A stretch of 52,440 nt of DNA from an uncultured Prevotellaceae bacterium (GTDB taxonomy: Bacteria > Bacteroidota > Bacteroidia > Bacteroidales > Bacteroidaceae), in contig CAMIYC010000024.1 of NCBI GenBank assembly GCA_946402905.1, positions 1 through 52,440 on the forward strand, read 5' to 3'. The position numbers were made by a program, and so were the translations under genes. Positions within the stretch are counted from its first letter, which is position 1. Each line of letters opens with the position of its first letter. Below are positions 37,186 to 47,567 of the stretch, one piece after another. The notes under the pieces are model-generated. The model was not told the DNA's origin, made no database searches, and saw only the letters and a program-made list of their open reading frames with translations.

Positions 37186-37454
37186 TGTTTTAAGATAAGT
37201 GTCACGGCCATCATCGTGAAGTATAGCACGAGTGTCAGCACCGCGAAATGTATAGTATCCTCTCTGTCAGTAGAGAAAAAGGTGTATAAGCCCACCAGCG
37301 TGACGGCAAACAGAAACCTGACAGCCACCATGATGAAGTAGAAGCGGACCAGGTGTCCCGGTGCATGTGCCTTCACATAGTCATATCCCATGAGATAGAC
37401 GACGGTAAGCACTGCGAAGAGTGCTACGGCTATGGAGACGGCCAGGACACCCAT
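37182..37454 (-). CDS. Small membrane protein of the ATP synthase operon
   Basis: A 90-residue protein with about three membrane helices (about 4-22, 36-60, 69-88). Not a subunit I can name. It sits where AtpI-like proteins lie, directly upstream of atpB with a 4-bp overlap, so a role in rotor assembly or ion supply is plausible but inferred. 7 bp after atpC. Confidence 0.8.
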   Translation of the reverse strand: MGVLAVSIAVALFAVLTVVYLMGYDYVKAHAPGHLVRFYFIMVAVRFLFAVTLVGLYTFFSTDREDTIHFAVLTLVLYFTMMAVTLILKH

Positions 37455-37461
37455 ATCACGC

Positions 37462-37704
37462 TCAGAGCACCTCTACGCACAGGCTCACCCTGTCTTTCTG
37501 CACCTCTACGAAGCCACCATGCACCTCAAGTTCATGGTCGCCCTCGGTGTTGACATAGACCACCTTGCCATCCTGCAGGGCGGAGATGATCGGTGCGTGA
37601 TGCTGCAGGATCTCGAAATTGCCCAGGATGCCGGGCACATTGACGCGCTCGGCCTCACCGTCGTAGACCACCCTCTCCGGGGAAACTATTCTTAACTTTA
37701 ACAT
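37462..37704 (-). CDS. atpC: ATP synthase epsilon subunit
   Basis: An 80-residue protein covering only the N-terminal beta-sandwich (VSPERVVYDGEAERVNVPGI, GNFEILQHHAPIISAL). The C-terminal two-helix domain that inhibits ATP hydrolysis in other bacteria (usually about 135 residues in total) is absent. Short epsilon subunits of this kind are common in Bacteroidetes. 16 bp after atpD. Confidence 0.95.
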   Translation of the reverse strand: MLKLRIVSPERVVYDGEAERVNVPGILGNFEILQHHAPIISALQDGKVVYVNTEGDHELEVHGGFVEVQKDRVSLCVEVL

Positions 37705-37720
37705 ATACCTAAGCGTTTAT

Positions 37721-39250
<1,530 letters not shown>

Positions 39251-39291
39251 CTAATATTTTTTATTGATTTGGATATTTTTCAAAGTGTACG

Positions 39292-39323
39292 CAAATTTAC
39301 GATAATTTTCACACCAATGCAAA
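39292..39323 (-). promoter_or_regulatory. Promoter of the ATP synthase operon
   Basis: Minus strand TTTG (39320-39323), a 20-bp spacer, TAAATTTG (39292-39299): a full consensus match, with a leader of about 40 nt before atpD. Confidence 0.75.
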
Positions 39324-39376
39324 AAATATCTGCATTTTCTGCGAAATAAAATGTATTTGACGAAGGATACGGTATG

Positions 39377-40354
39377 TCAGATACTCAATTCATCGAGCAC
39401 CTTGATGAGTTTCTTGTCGAAGGGCTTATCGCTGCGTATCGCCTCGACCAGCGGCACATAGACAATCTCGTTGTTGCGCACGCCCACCATCACATTGCGC
39501 TGGCCTTGCAGTATCGCCTCTATGGCTCCCACACCCGTGCGGCTGGCCAGGATGCGGTCGTGGGCTGTAGGACGCCCTCCGCGCTGCAGATGGCCAAGGA
39601 TGGAGACACGCACATCAAACGAGGGGAACTCTTTCTTCACGCGGTCGGCATAATACATGGCTCCGCACTTGGGGCTCTCCGACACGATGACGATGCAGCT
39701 CTTCTTAGACTTACGTATGCCACGCTCCATGAATCGCGCCAACTGGTCGACGTTGGTGGAGTCTTCCGGGATGATGGCCGCCTCGGCTCCGCTTGCGATG
39801 GCGCTGTTCTGGGCCAGGAATCCGGCGTCGCGCCCCATCACCTCGACAAAGAAGATGCGCTCATGGCTCTGTGCGGTGTCGCGTATGCGGTCTACGCAGT
39901 CCATGATGGTGTTCATGGTGGTGTCGTAGCCGATGGTGGAATCGGTGCCGTAGAGGTCGTTGTCGATGGTGCCAGGCAGTCCGATGCAGCACACATCATA
40001 TTCCATGGCGAAATGCATGGCTCCGGTGAGCGAGCCGTTGCCACCTATGACGACCAGAGCGTCGATGCCTCGACTTTTCATCGTCTCGTATGCTTTCGCC
40101 TTGCCCTCAGGTGTCATGAACTCCTTGCTACGGGCGGTCTTGAGGATCGTACCGCCCGACATGATGATACCACTGACATTCTCTGTGGAAAACTCCTCGA
40201 TCTCATTGTTGATGAGTCCGTCGTATCCACGGTAGATGCCCATGATCTTAAAACCGTTGCAGATGCCGGCGCGGGTCACCGCGCGGATGGCTGCATTCAT
40301 ACCTGGCGCGTCTCCGCCCGAGGTCATCACTCCTATTGTCTTGATTCTTGCCAT
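39377..40354 (-). CDS. pfkA: 6-phosphofructokinase, ATP-dependent type
   Basis: A 325-residue enzyme converting fructose 6-phosphate to fructose 1,6-bisphosphate. [14 protein letters not shown] (11-24) and GGNGS (104-108) form the ATP site; the Gly in GGNGS, rather than the Asp of pyrophosphate enzymes, points to ATP. PGTIDND (127-133) contains the catalytic Asp at about 131. [11 protein letters not shown] (about 168-178) binds the substrate. No clear promoter lies directly upstream, so it may be reached by transcripts from the antiporter gene. Confidence 0.95.
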   Translation of the reverse strand: MARIKTIGVMTSGGDAPGMNAAIRAVTRAGICNGFKIMGIYRGYDGLINNEIEEFSTENVSGIIMSGGTILKTARSKEFMTPEGKAKAYETMKSRGIDALVVIGGNGSLTGAMHFAMEYDVCCIGLPGTIDNDLYGTDSTIGYDTTMNTIMDCVDRIRDTAQSHERIFFVEVMGRDAGFLAQNSAIASGAEAAIIPEDSTNVDQLARFMERGIRKSKKSCIVIVSESPKCGAMYYADRVKKEFPSFDVRVSILGHLQRGGRPTAHDRILASRTGVGAIEAILQGQRNVMVGVRNNEIVYVPLVEAIRSDKPFDKKLIKVLDELSI

Positions 40355-40390
40355 ATCTTAGGTTATTTTTGAGGTTTTTCTGGGGGCCGG

Positions 40391-40480
40391 GGATTCCGGG
40401 TTTTCCGGGTTTTCCGGGGGTTCCGGATATTCCGGATTTTCCGGGGATTCCGGGGTGTCCGGGGTGTCCGGAGATTCCGG
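40391..40480. repeat. 9-bp tandem array
   Basis: Ten uninterrupted 9-bp units, each ending in TCCGG (GGATTCCGG, GTTTTCCGG and similar), with a degenerate eleventh unit to the left. Lies between the antiporter gene and pfkA. Confidence 0.92.
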
Positions 40481-40491
40481 GGGGGCTGGTC

Positions 40492-40510
40492 CCCTCCCCT
40501 TTGGGGAGGG
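40492..40510 (-). terminator. Possible hairpin after the antiporter gene
   Basis: Arms CCCTCCCC and GGGGAGGG around TTT, 12 bp beyond the antiporter stop. No U-tract, so a true terminator is uncertain. Confidence 0.35.
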
Positions 40511-40521
40511 ATAGGGAGGGG

Positions 40522-41904
40522 TTAAATGATCAGAGCCATGAGTGCGAGGCCGAGGAGGGCTCCGAGGAGGACCTTGAGCCCCACGTTGCGGAAATACCAT
40601 CCCACGTGTATGCGCTCCATCTTGATGAGGGCCATGCCGCTGAGTGACCCTGCTGCCAGGATGTTGCCGGCGACAGCGGCACAATAGCTGATCACCTTCC
40701 AGTAGCATCCGTTTTGTGCGAATTGTGCCATATAAGTGCCTGCGGCAGGATCCTCGGCCACATCATACAGGGAGAAGAAGCTCAGCGAGGTGGCAAAATT
40801 GTCGAGCACGGAGCTCACCAGCCCTGCAATCAGTCCCATGACCCATACACTGTGGAGATGAATGTCGCAGAGACGTGCCAGCCATCTCACCGCGCCAGTC
40901 TCATTCACGACGCCCACCGCGAGCATCATACCGATGACGAAGAGTATCATCTGCAGCACGCCGTACTGGAGTTGTCGCGGCATGCGACGCTCAGTCATCT
41001 TGTCGACGTCCATCAGGCGGTGGTTGAAGATCTCATTGACTATCCACAGCACCGAGAGCACGCACAGGGCTCCAAGGAAGGGCGGCAGCTTGGTGATATT
41101 GTGAAAGGTGGGTATAAACCACAGTCCGCCGATGCCTACGAAGAGCATCAGCAGCCGTTGCCATGCGTTGAGGTTGGTGTCGTCGCCACGATAGGGCATA
41201 GGTTTCCATTCTATCTCCACCCTGTCGGGCAACATTCTACCGAGGAGAAAGACCGGCACGGCCCATGCCACGAGACAGGGGATGAGCAGCGACATGGAAA
41301 AGTTGGTGGCTGTGACGGCATTCATATTCCAGAGGAGCAGCCCTGCGGGGTCGCCGATGACGGTGAGTGCTCCACCGATATTGGCCGATATGACCACGGC
41401 GCTGCCATAGATCATGCGCTGCCGGCGCTGCGACACGATGTTGTGCATGATGACGAGCATGAGCGACGTGGTGGTGAGGTTGTCGAGGTTGGCCGAGATA
41501 ATGAAAGTGATGACGGATAGCATCCACAGCAGTTTGTGGCTCTTACGGGTGCGCACCCACGGTGTGAGGAAGTCGAAGCATCCGTTGTTGTGCAGGATCT
41601 CGGTGATGGTCATCGTGGCCAGGAGGAATAGCACGATCTCCGCCGCCTTGCCCACATATCTGAGGAAAATATTCTGCGCGATATAATGCTTCACGGCAGT
41701 GCTGGTAGCCACGGCGCCATTGAGGAAATCGACATAGTCGCCCTGATGCTCCTTCATCACGAAGTCTGAGCCATAGCAGATATAGAGCACCCACCCCACG
41801 GCACAGGCAAAGATGGCCACAGCGGCCTTGTTGACATTTGTCAACCACTCGGTGGCGATGAGCAGATAGCAGACCAGCAGGATTGCAACGATGATTAAGG
41901 TCAT
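40522..41904 (-). CDS. NhaD-like sodium/proton antiporter of the ion transporter superfamily
   Basis: A 460-residue membrane protein with about 11-13 helices. The start is the ATG at 41904 (MTLIIVAILLVCYLL); the longer frame begins with GTG and overlaps the promoter. SANLDNLTTTSLML (near 140) and SANIGGALTVIGDPAGLLLW (near 175-195) are the paired half-helix motifs of the NhaD/ArsB/SLC13 type; VLDNFATSLSF later is the symmetry partner. Most likely exports Na+ in exchange for H+, but other ions in this superfamily cannot be excluded. Confidence 0.85.
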   Translation of the reverse strand: MTLIIVAILLVCYLLIATEWLTNVNKAAVAIFACAVGWVLYICYGSDFVMKEHQGDYVDFLNGAVATSTAVKHYIAQNIFLRYVGKAAEIVLFLLATMTITEILHNNGCFDFLTPWVRTRKSHKLLWMLSVITFIISANLDNLTTTSLMLVIMHNIVSQRRQRMIYGSAVVISANIGGALTVIGDPAGLLLWNMNAVTATNFSMSLLIPCLVAWAVPVFLLGRMLPDRVEIEWKPMPYRGDDTNLNAWQRLLMLFVGIGGLWFIPTFHNITKLPPFLGALCVLSVLWIVNEIFNHRLMDVDKMTERRMPRQLQYGVLQMILFVIGMMLAVGVVNETGAVRWLARLCDIHLHSVWVMGLIAGLVSSVLDNFATSLSFFSLYDVAEDPAAGTYMAQFAQNGCYWKVISYCAAVAGNILAAGSLSGMALIKMERIHVGWYFRNVGLKVLLGALLGLALMALII

Positions 41905-41964
41905 GTTTCTGTATTTCAGACAATGGTTAGAAAGGCGTAAGACATACGTCTTCACATATCATTG

Positions 41965-41996
41965 CAAAGATAAGAAACATTTACGAGACGTACAAA
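41965..41996 (-). promoter_or_regulatory. Promoter of the antiporter gene
   Basis: Minus strand TTTG (41993-41996), a 20-bp spacer, TATCTTTG (41965-41972). Full consensus match; about 60-nt leader. Confidence 0.7.
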
Positions 41997-42041
41997 TTTT
42001 TAAAAAGATTTTTCGCTTTCCGCCCCACGGGCTTCCTATCG

Positions 42042-43529
42042 TCATCGTGAACCCGGAATGCCTCCGGCGATGATCCTTGCCAGTTGTATGGCATCGCCGG
42101 TGTCCACCACGCCGTCGGTATTGGTATCTGCCTGCGGCTGATAAAAGACCTTGAAGGGCTGGTCGAGAGAGTACTTGACGATATCCACAGCGTCGAGCAT
42201 GTCGACTACTCCGTCGAGATTGACATCATGACTGAGCGGCACATTGAGCGTGCCGTAGTCGTCGATGGCCCGACGGATGAGCGAGAGCACGTCTTGCCAG
42301 CGGTACAGTCCGTCGTCATTGGGCTGCAGTCCTGTCAGCTCCAGAGGATACGACGCCGGCGGACAATCGAGGCTCAGGGGCATCAATTCCATAACCTGAC
42401 GCAGGCTCTGATACACATAGCGCACGCCGACCCATGCCTCTCCTTGCTCATCCTCCCATATCTCAAGCACCAACTTGCCCCCCAGCGGTGTCTTCATCTC
42501 CGGCGTATCGGGCAGCATATAAGGCTTGACACCGAGTGCGCCTGTCAGGGAAGAAAGGTTGGAGTCGTGTCCTACCAGATAGACGAAATGATGCGCGTCG
42601 TCCTGCAGCACATTCTCCAGTTTGACCAGCAGATGGTGAGCGGCATCCTTGCCCACCGAGGGAGTGCCCATGCTCAGAAAGCACCACATCTCCTTGATAT
42701 AGCCGATGCGGATGAGGTCGTCGTCGCTGATGCCAAGGCCGAAAGTGCCCTCGTCGGGACTGGGCGCATCGTAATGCTGCAGGATGAAATTGCCGGCAGT
42801 GAGACGCGTGAGGTCGATGCGCCCGCCCCGTATCCTGGGCATCCAGTCTTTATGAAGATAATTGTATGGTTCGGGGAAGGTGAGCGAGCAGGTGTCGCCC
42901 TGCTGACACGCCGGCGACCCCGCGAGGTCGAGCACAGAGGCCAGGATGGCGGCATTGTGCTGCATACTGTCGACGACAGCGGCAAATCCACCCGGGCCAG
43001 AGGCATATTCGGCCTCGGCCTTGACCTTGGCGAGGAAATAGCTGCCGGCGTAAGTGCTGGCATTGTTGAACACCTGGTCCATGTCCCCGAAGGCGATGTC
43101 CTTGTTGTAGACGACCTCCACCCCCGCCTGGGGCATGAAGCCCTGCAAGAAACTGCTGGCCGTTTCCACAGTGCGTCTCATTGTATTGGCATAGACATAG
43201 CAGTCGGCAGCATGGCGGTCGTCATCGTCGCTGAAGAGCCCTGCCTTGGTGAGCCATGCTCTGAAATAGCAACCCATATACTGCTCGAGGAGTGCTCCGC
43301 GCTCTGTCAGCTGACCGGCACCGACGCTCCATTGATGCCAGGGATGAGGGGTGATGCGCCGCTCCCCTTTGGAGAGCGAAGCCGACCTCACACCATGCCT
43401 TCCCACCATGACCATCTTTCTCAGCTGATATTTGCCGAGGAACTGGTCATCGGGTGCCTGCGCCCTCAATGGAGCACAGACCATGACCAAGACTGCCGTC
43501 AGGGATGCGATGTGGAGAAATCTGCTCAT
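42042..43529 (-). CDS. Secreted histidine acid phosphatase with C-terminal dockerin
   Basis: A 495-residue exported enzyme (signal peptide about 1-23). RHGVR at 44-48 is the catalytic phospho-His motif of the histidine phosphatase superfamily. VGHDSN (about 318-323) supplies the conserved His-Asp proton donor of the phytase/acid phosphatase branch. Residues about 432-490 contain two calcium-binding dockerin repeats (DVNLDGVVDMLDAVDIV and ADTNTDGVVDTGDAIQLA). It should release phosphate from sugar phosphates or inositol phosphates outside the cytoplasm. The dockerin suggests anchoring to a cohesin partner not encoded here. 19 bp after the C69 peptidase gene. Confidence 0.88.
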   Translation of the reverse strand: MSRFLHIASLTAVLVMVCAPLRAQAPDDQFLGKYQLRKMVMVGRHGVRSASLSKGERRITPHPWHQWSVGAGQLTERGALLEQYMGCYFRAWLTKAGLFSDDDDRHAADCYVYANTMRRTVETASSFLQGFMPQAGVEVVYNKDIAFGDMDQVFNNASTYAGSYFLAKVKAEAEYASGPGGFAAVVDSMQHNAAILASVLDLAGSPACQQGDTCSLTFPEPYNYLHKDWMPRIRGGRIDLTRLTAGNFILQHYDAPSPDEGTFGLGISDDDLIRIGYIKEMWCFLSMGTPSVGKDAAHHLLVKLENVLQDDAHHFVYLVGHDSNLSSLTGALGVKPYMLPDTPEMKTPLGGKLVLEIWEDEQGEAWVGVRYVYQSLRQVMELMPLSLDCPPASYPLELTGLQPNDDGLYRWQDVLSLIRRAIDDYGTLNVPLSHDVNLDGVVDMLDAVDIVKYSLDQPFKVFYQPQADTNTDGVVDTGDAIQLARIIAGGIPGSR

Positions 43530-43548
43530 TGGATCTTAAGTTGGAGGG

Positions 43549-45183
43549 TTATTCCGGCTGTGCATATTTGGAGCCGGTCTGACGGATGAGGGCGCGTCGG
43601 AATTTCTCGGGATAGCCCGGGCGCTGCGGACGGGTGCCGAGGCCGTACTCATCGCGTGTGAAGCGTCCGTCCTTCTCCGGGTGTATGATCATATCGTTGT
43701 ATTTCACGATGAGATAACGAGCCAGCTGGTTCCAGCGTGCCAACATGTGCTGAGCCTGGTCGATGCTGTAGCGGTTGAGATACTCCACCGCCTTGAGGGG
43801 GCTCTCGGCATAGAGCTGTGAGGCACGCTCCTCCGTGGCTTTCTGTGCGGCGAAATAACTGTTCTCGAGCGAGTCGCGCACCTGCTGCAGCGACGGGAAC
43901 ATCAGCGAATAACGGGGATATACCATATTGCTCACCCAATTGCACACCCAGAACGCGTTGCGGTCGGAGAAATTGATCTCGTCGACACCCGGCGTGTTGT
44001 AGCACTCAGGACGTTCGGTCATGCTGCAATATACAGGTGTGTAGGCCACCATATTGCCGTCGTCGTTGCCCCACCACATCAGTCCGCCTATCTCACGCGG
44101 CAACCACGAGCGCAGCTGGCTGACGTAGGAGAATCCGGTCTGCTGGGTGGATGTGGGACGCTCGTTGAAATATTTCTTGCCATCCACCTCAAAGGTCAGT
44201 GGCGTGGGCCGGTAGGGCATCTCCCAGATGCCGCCTCCGATGTCGGAGTCGAGTGCGAAGGGTGTGCCCTCGTAGTGGTCGCGCATACAGGCCATCACTT
44301 CCTGCACGCTCACCTTATGACTGGGAATGATCCACAGCGGCATAGGCTCGGCTTTCTCCTCTATACCCATGGCATAGGGCAGATAACGGTTCATGTCGCT
44401 GCTGAAATGATTGAAGAAGCTCCACACCCTGGCCTCGCAGAAGCGACGACCACCGAAGTCGGGCTTGGCGTAGGTCTCATTCCAGTTGAAGTCGGCGTCC
44501 TTGCCACTGTACCACCCCATCTTGCGTGCGAACGACACCACATCCTTGGCATAGAGCACGTTTTTCTTGTCTTTCATATTAAAGGTGGTGATGCGGCTCT
44601 GGTTGGCATGCGCGCAGATGGCATTGTCGGGTATGCGTATCGCCACCCATACGGCTCCCTTGCTGCCGGGTCCCTTGCCCATCATCTCCATGATCCACGC
44701 CTCATTGGGGTCGCAGATAGAGAAAGTCTCGCCCTCTGAGTTGTAGCCATAGGTATTGACCAGCGTGGTCATCACGTTGATGGCCTCGCGGGCGGTCTTG
44801 GAGCGCTGCAGGGCGATATAGATAAGCGAGCCATAGTCGAGGATGCCGGTGGTGTCGACCATCTCCTCCCGGCCGCCATAGGTGGTCTCGCCGATACACA
44901 CCTGATACTCGTTGATATTGCCGATCACGTTGTAGGTCTCGGGGGCCTCAGGAATAGAGCCGTGATACCGGTTGCTGTCCCAGTCGACCACCCGGCGCAT
45001 CTCGCCCGGCGCATGCTTGGCGGCGGGATAATGGCAGAGGTTCTGAAACATTCCGTAGTCGTCGGCATTGTAGGTGCAGATGACCGACCCGTCGGTGCTG
45101 GCGGCCCTGCCCACGATGAAGTTGGTGCAGGCCCATCCGTATACGGAAAACAAGATGAACAGTAAAGTAGCGGTCTTTCGCAT
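43549..45183 (-). CDS. Secreted C69-family dipeptidase
   Basis: A 544-residue peptidase. The signal peptide ends at WA, exposing Cys19 (ACTNFIVG), the N-terminal nucleophile of the C69/PepD Ntn-hydrolase fold. Other family features: GSVICTYNADDYGMF (about 32-46), IGETTYGGREE (about 97-107), and GGIWEMPYRPTPLTF (about 314-328). It probably cleaves dipeptides in the periplasm. 77 bp after the M23 peptidase gene and directly before the acid phosphatase gene. Confidence 0.9.
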   Translation of the reverse strand: MRKTATLLFILFSVYGWACTNFIVGRAASTDGSVICTYNADDYGMFQNLCHYPAAKHAPGEMRRVVDWDSNRYHGSIPEAPETYNVIGNINEYQVCIGETTYGGREEMVDTTGILDYGSLIYIALQRSKTAREAINVMTTLVNTYGYNSEGETFSICDPNEAWIMEMMGKGPGSKGAVWVAIRIPDNAICAHANQSRITTFNMKDKKNVLYAKDVVSFARKMGWYSGKDADFNWNETYAKPDFGGRRFCEARVWSFFNHFSSDMNRYLPYAMGIEEKAEPMPLWIIPSHKVSVQEVMACMRDHYEGTPFALDSDIGGGIWEMPYRPTPLTFEVDGKKYFNERPTSTQQTGFSYVSQLRSWLPREIGGLMWWGNDDGNMVAYTPVYCSMTERPECYNTPGVDEINFSDRNAFWVCNWVSNMVYPRYSLMFPSLQQVRDSLENSYFAAQKATEERASQLYAESPLKAVEYLNRYSIDQAQHMLARWNQLARYLIVKYNDMIIHPEKDGRFTRDEYGLGTRPQRPGYPEKFRRALIRQTGSKYAQPE

Positions 45184-45260
45184 GGCTTCTGATGTTTTTA
45201 TAGGTTTTTACTTGGATTGTTGACTGCAATAGTGCGCAGGCATGCCTGTCGGCACGCTTC

Positions 45261-46637
45261 TCAATAGACGACCGTGGCCTCGAACTCTGCCTCCTGGCCA
45301 CTTTCGTCGCGGGCCTTGAGACGCAGATGGCGCTCCCTGCCCGTGGGCACCACAGGGGTATGGCTTAGGTCGCAGAATATCCGGGTAGACTTCTTCACAT
45401 ATTCGAAGAGGACAAACTGCCCGTCGAGGTATCCTTCAAAGGTGGGCAGTCCCTCCTTTGCCCCCCGTATGTCGAGGAGCACGACATGCTGTTCGTCCCA
45501 CTGTCTCTGGCCGACGGGCAGTATGACCAAGTGGGGATACCTGTCGGCCTCATGCTCTGCCAGCGGTGCTGGCGGTTCCGGTCCGGCCTGCGTCGAGTCG
45601 GCGGACTCTGTCATTTCGGCGGGGTTAGTCTGCTCCCGTTGCCCCCTGACGGTGAAACCATATTCAGATACATTGCCGAAGAAATCCTGAAGGATATACT
45701 TCACATGATAAGTGCGCTCCTGGTCGAAACTGACGATGCCCCTGTTTTTGTCAGCCTTGAGCATGGGCAGCGTATTGCCGGGTTCAAGGAACGACTTCAT
45801 GAACCACTGCTGGTGACTGGTGAAATGGTCTATGTCGCCCCAGATATTGACCAACTTGTTGCCGGAGACAGGTATGTTGTTGACATCGCTGCTGAACACC
45901 TCGTGCCCGTCGACCAGCAGACAGGTGTGACGGATGCCGAAGGTATTGGCCGAGCCTTGCATGTAGTCGTGGGCATAGAGTCCGAAGCCGACCTTGCCCC
46001 AAGCCGTGAACTCCTCCTGGATCTCGTTGGTGGTGAAATCAAAGTGCTGTGGCGTGTTCATGCCGGCAAAGGAACTTGCCTCCCCCTGCGGATAGGCCAT
46101 GAAACTATGCGCCACCGGTGCGACCGAGTCTTGCACCAGCTCGGGAATGAACTCCAGCGGGTCGAGCATGTTCCAGGTATCAGTCTGATGTATCTCCAGA
46201 TGGAGGTGTGGCCCCATACTCGCCCCGGTGTCGCCGCTCAGGGCGATGACCTGCCCCTTGGCGACGGGGCAGTCGGTGGCATCGAAGGTGATGTCGGCGT
46301 CGGTGCTGTGATGGACGTACTGCCACTTGCGCAGCTTCGCCTCTATGCCAGGCGCGAAACGCTGCAAGTGTGCGTAGACGCTGGTATATCCCTCCGGGTG
46401 ACGGATATAAATGGCATTGCCCATCCCGTCGAGGTTGACGGTGACACGGCTCACGTATCCATCGCCGATGGAATAGATGGCCTTGCCTTCCATCTGCTGT
46501 GTCTTGATATCCAGCCCTCCATGGAAATGATTAGGGCGCGGCTCGCCGAAATTTCCGGCAAGCAGCACCTCAAAATGTACCGGCGAGGCGTATAAGACCG
46601 CCGCGAGCAATAGACTCCATATCATCATGTAGGTCAA
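45261..46637 (-). CDS. M23-family metallopeptidase
   Basis: A 458-residue exported protein (signal peptide about 1-17). The zinc site is visible as NHFHGGLDI (His39, Asp43) and SMGPHLHLEIH (about 137-147). Such proteins cut peptidoglycan cross-links or regulate hydrolases that do. The C-terminal half (about 170-458) is beta-rich and unassigned, with a Glu/Pro-rich stretch near 340. 2 bp after the DUF4296 gene. Confidence 0.9.
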   Translation of the reverse strand: MTYMMIWSLLLAAVLYASPVHFEVLLAGNFGEPRPNHFHGGLDIKTQQMEGKAIYSIGDGYVSRVTVNLDGMGNAIYIRHPEGYTSVYAHLQRFAPGIEAKLRKWQYVHHSTDADITFDATDCPVAKGQVIALSGDTGASMGPHLHLEIHQTDTWNMLDPLEFIPELVQDSVAPVAHSFMAYPQGEASSFAGMNTPQHFDFTTNEIQEEFTAWGKVGFGLYAHDYMQGSANTFGIRHTCLLVDGHEVFSSDVNNIPVSGNKLVNIWGDIDHFTSHQQWFMKSFLEPGNTLPMLKADKNRGIVSFDQERTYHVKYILQDFFGNVSEYGFTVRGQREQTNPAEMTESADSTQAGPEPPAPLAEHEADRYPHLVILPVGQRQWDEQHVVLLDIRGAKEGLPTFEGYLDGQFVLFEYVKKSTRIFCDLSHTPVVPTGRERHLRLKARDESGQEAEFEATVVY

Positions 46638-46639
46638 TT

Positions 46640-47563
46640 TTAGTGTTGTGAGGGCGGAGGCGGCGGACCGGCAGGCCCCGGCACCTCAGGATGTATCGAC
46701 GCCGGCCGGTTGGAGTTGGGAGGCATGGGCGGCGTCGTGGCCGACCCTTCAGCCTCATCCTCCTCTTTGGGCGGCTGGGTATGCAGTCGCATCAGCCTCA
46801 TATTGCTGATGCTCATCAGTTTCAGTGTCTGTGTCTCGTTGTTCTGCCCTCGGGTGAGATAGATGAACCCCTTGACACTTTTCAGTCCGATGCGGTCGTT
46901 GTCATAGACCTGCACCATATAGTGTGAGTCGGAGGAGATATGCTGCACATGGGTGGCTACGCTGTCGTTGCGGAAAGTGACGGCGAGCATGGCCACCCCG
47001 TCGCGCATGCCGTCCTGGAAGATGAACTGTGCGTCGAACGACAGGATCATCCGGTCTCCGGCATGATAGGCGGTGTCGGCCTTTACTTCAAAAGAGACGG
47101 TGTTGTAGGGCGCCATAGGCATGAGTATGGCCGACCTGGTGTCGGACCACACCGTGGCGGTGTCACCCTGCGACACTTCGCCGCCCAGCTGTCCCAGTTC
47201 GTTGGCAGTGGCACCCAGAGCCAGCGCCTCATTGTTGAGTCGCTTGGAGAGCTGCAGATAAATGTCGTGGAGCATCTCGGTATGGCGGTAATAATAGACC
47301 ATGGAGGAGTCGAACTCTGCCTGTGTGACGCCGTGTTTGCGCAGTGCTGCTTCACGGTATACCATCCTGCGGTATGCCACCTGCTCATAATAGCCCTCAG
47401 CCATGGCTATACCGTCGGCCAGATGATAGTCGTAAAGTATATCCTCCATCTTGCCGGGTGAGATAATCTCCTTGGGCATACTGGGCTTGCATGCCATCAG
47501 CCACCAAAGCATGACGCAGGGCAACATGCTGAGTGAGGTTCTGATGATGGAGGCCGGTCTCAT
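46640..47563 (-). CDS. DUF4296 lipoprotein
   Basis: A 307-residue protein. The start is the ATG at 47563 (MRPASIIRTSLSM...); the frame is open for 55 more codons but those overlap lspA and look non-coding. LMACKPSMP is a lipobox, so it should be a lipoprotein, which fits its place next to lspA. MEDILYDYHLADGIAMAEGY (about 39-58) is the DUF4296 signature, whose function is unknown. The last 45 residues are rich in Pro, Glu and Ser (disordered). 4 bp after lspA, 2 bp before the M23 gene. Confidence 0.85.
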   Translation of the reverse strand: MRPASIIRTSLSMLPCVMLWWLMACKPSMPKEIISPGKMEDILYDYHLADGIAMAEGYYEQVAYRRMVYREAALRKHGVTQAEFDSSMVYYYRHTEMLHDIYLQLSKRLNNEALALGATANELGQLGGEVSQGDTATVWSDTRSAILMPMAPYNTVSFEVKADTAYHAGDRMILSFDAQFIFQDGMRDGVAMLAVTFRNDSVATHVQHISSDSHYMVQVYDNDRIGLKSVKGFIYLTRGQNNETQTLKLMSISNMRLMRLHTQPPKEEDEAEGSATTPPMPPNSNRPASIHPEVPGPAGPPPPPSQH

Positions 47564-47567
47564 GTCG

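Noticed and set aside
40348..40647. Collagen-like Gly-x-Pro open frame on the plus strand
   Set aside because: The pattern follows directly from the 9-bp array, and the frame runs on into the antisense of the antiporter gene.
42084..43589. 501-codon plus-strand frame opposite the acid phosphatase
   Set aside because: The minus strand encodes a signal peptide, RHGVR and dockerin repeats; the plus frame shows no motif.
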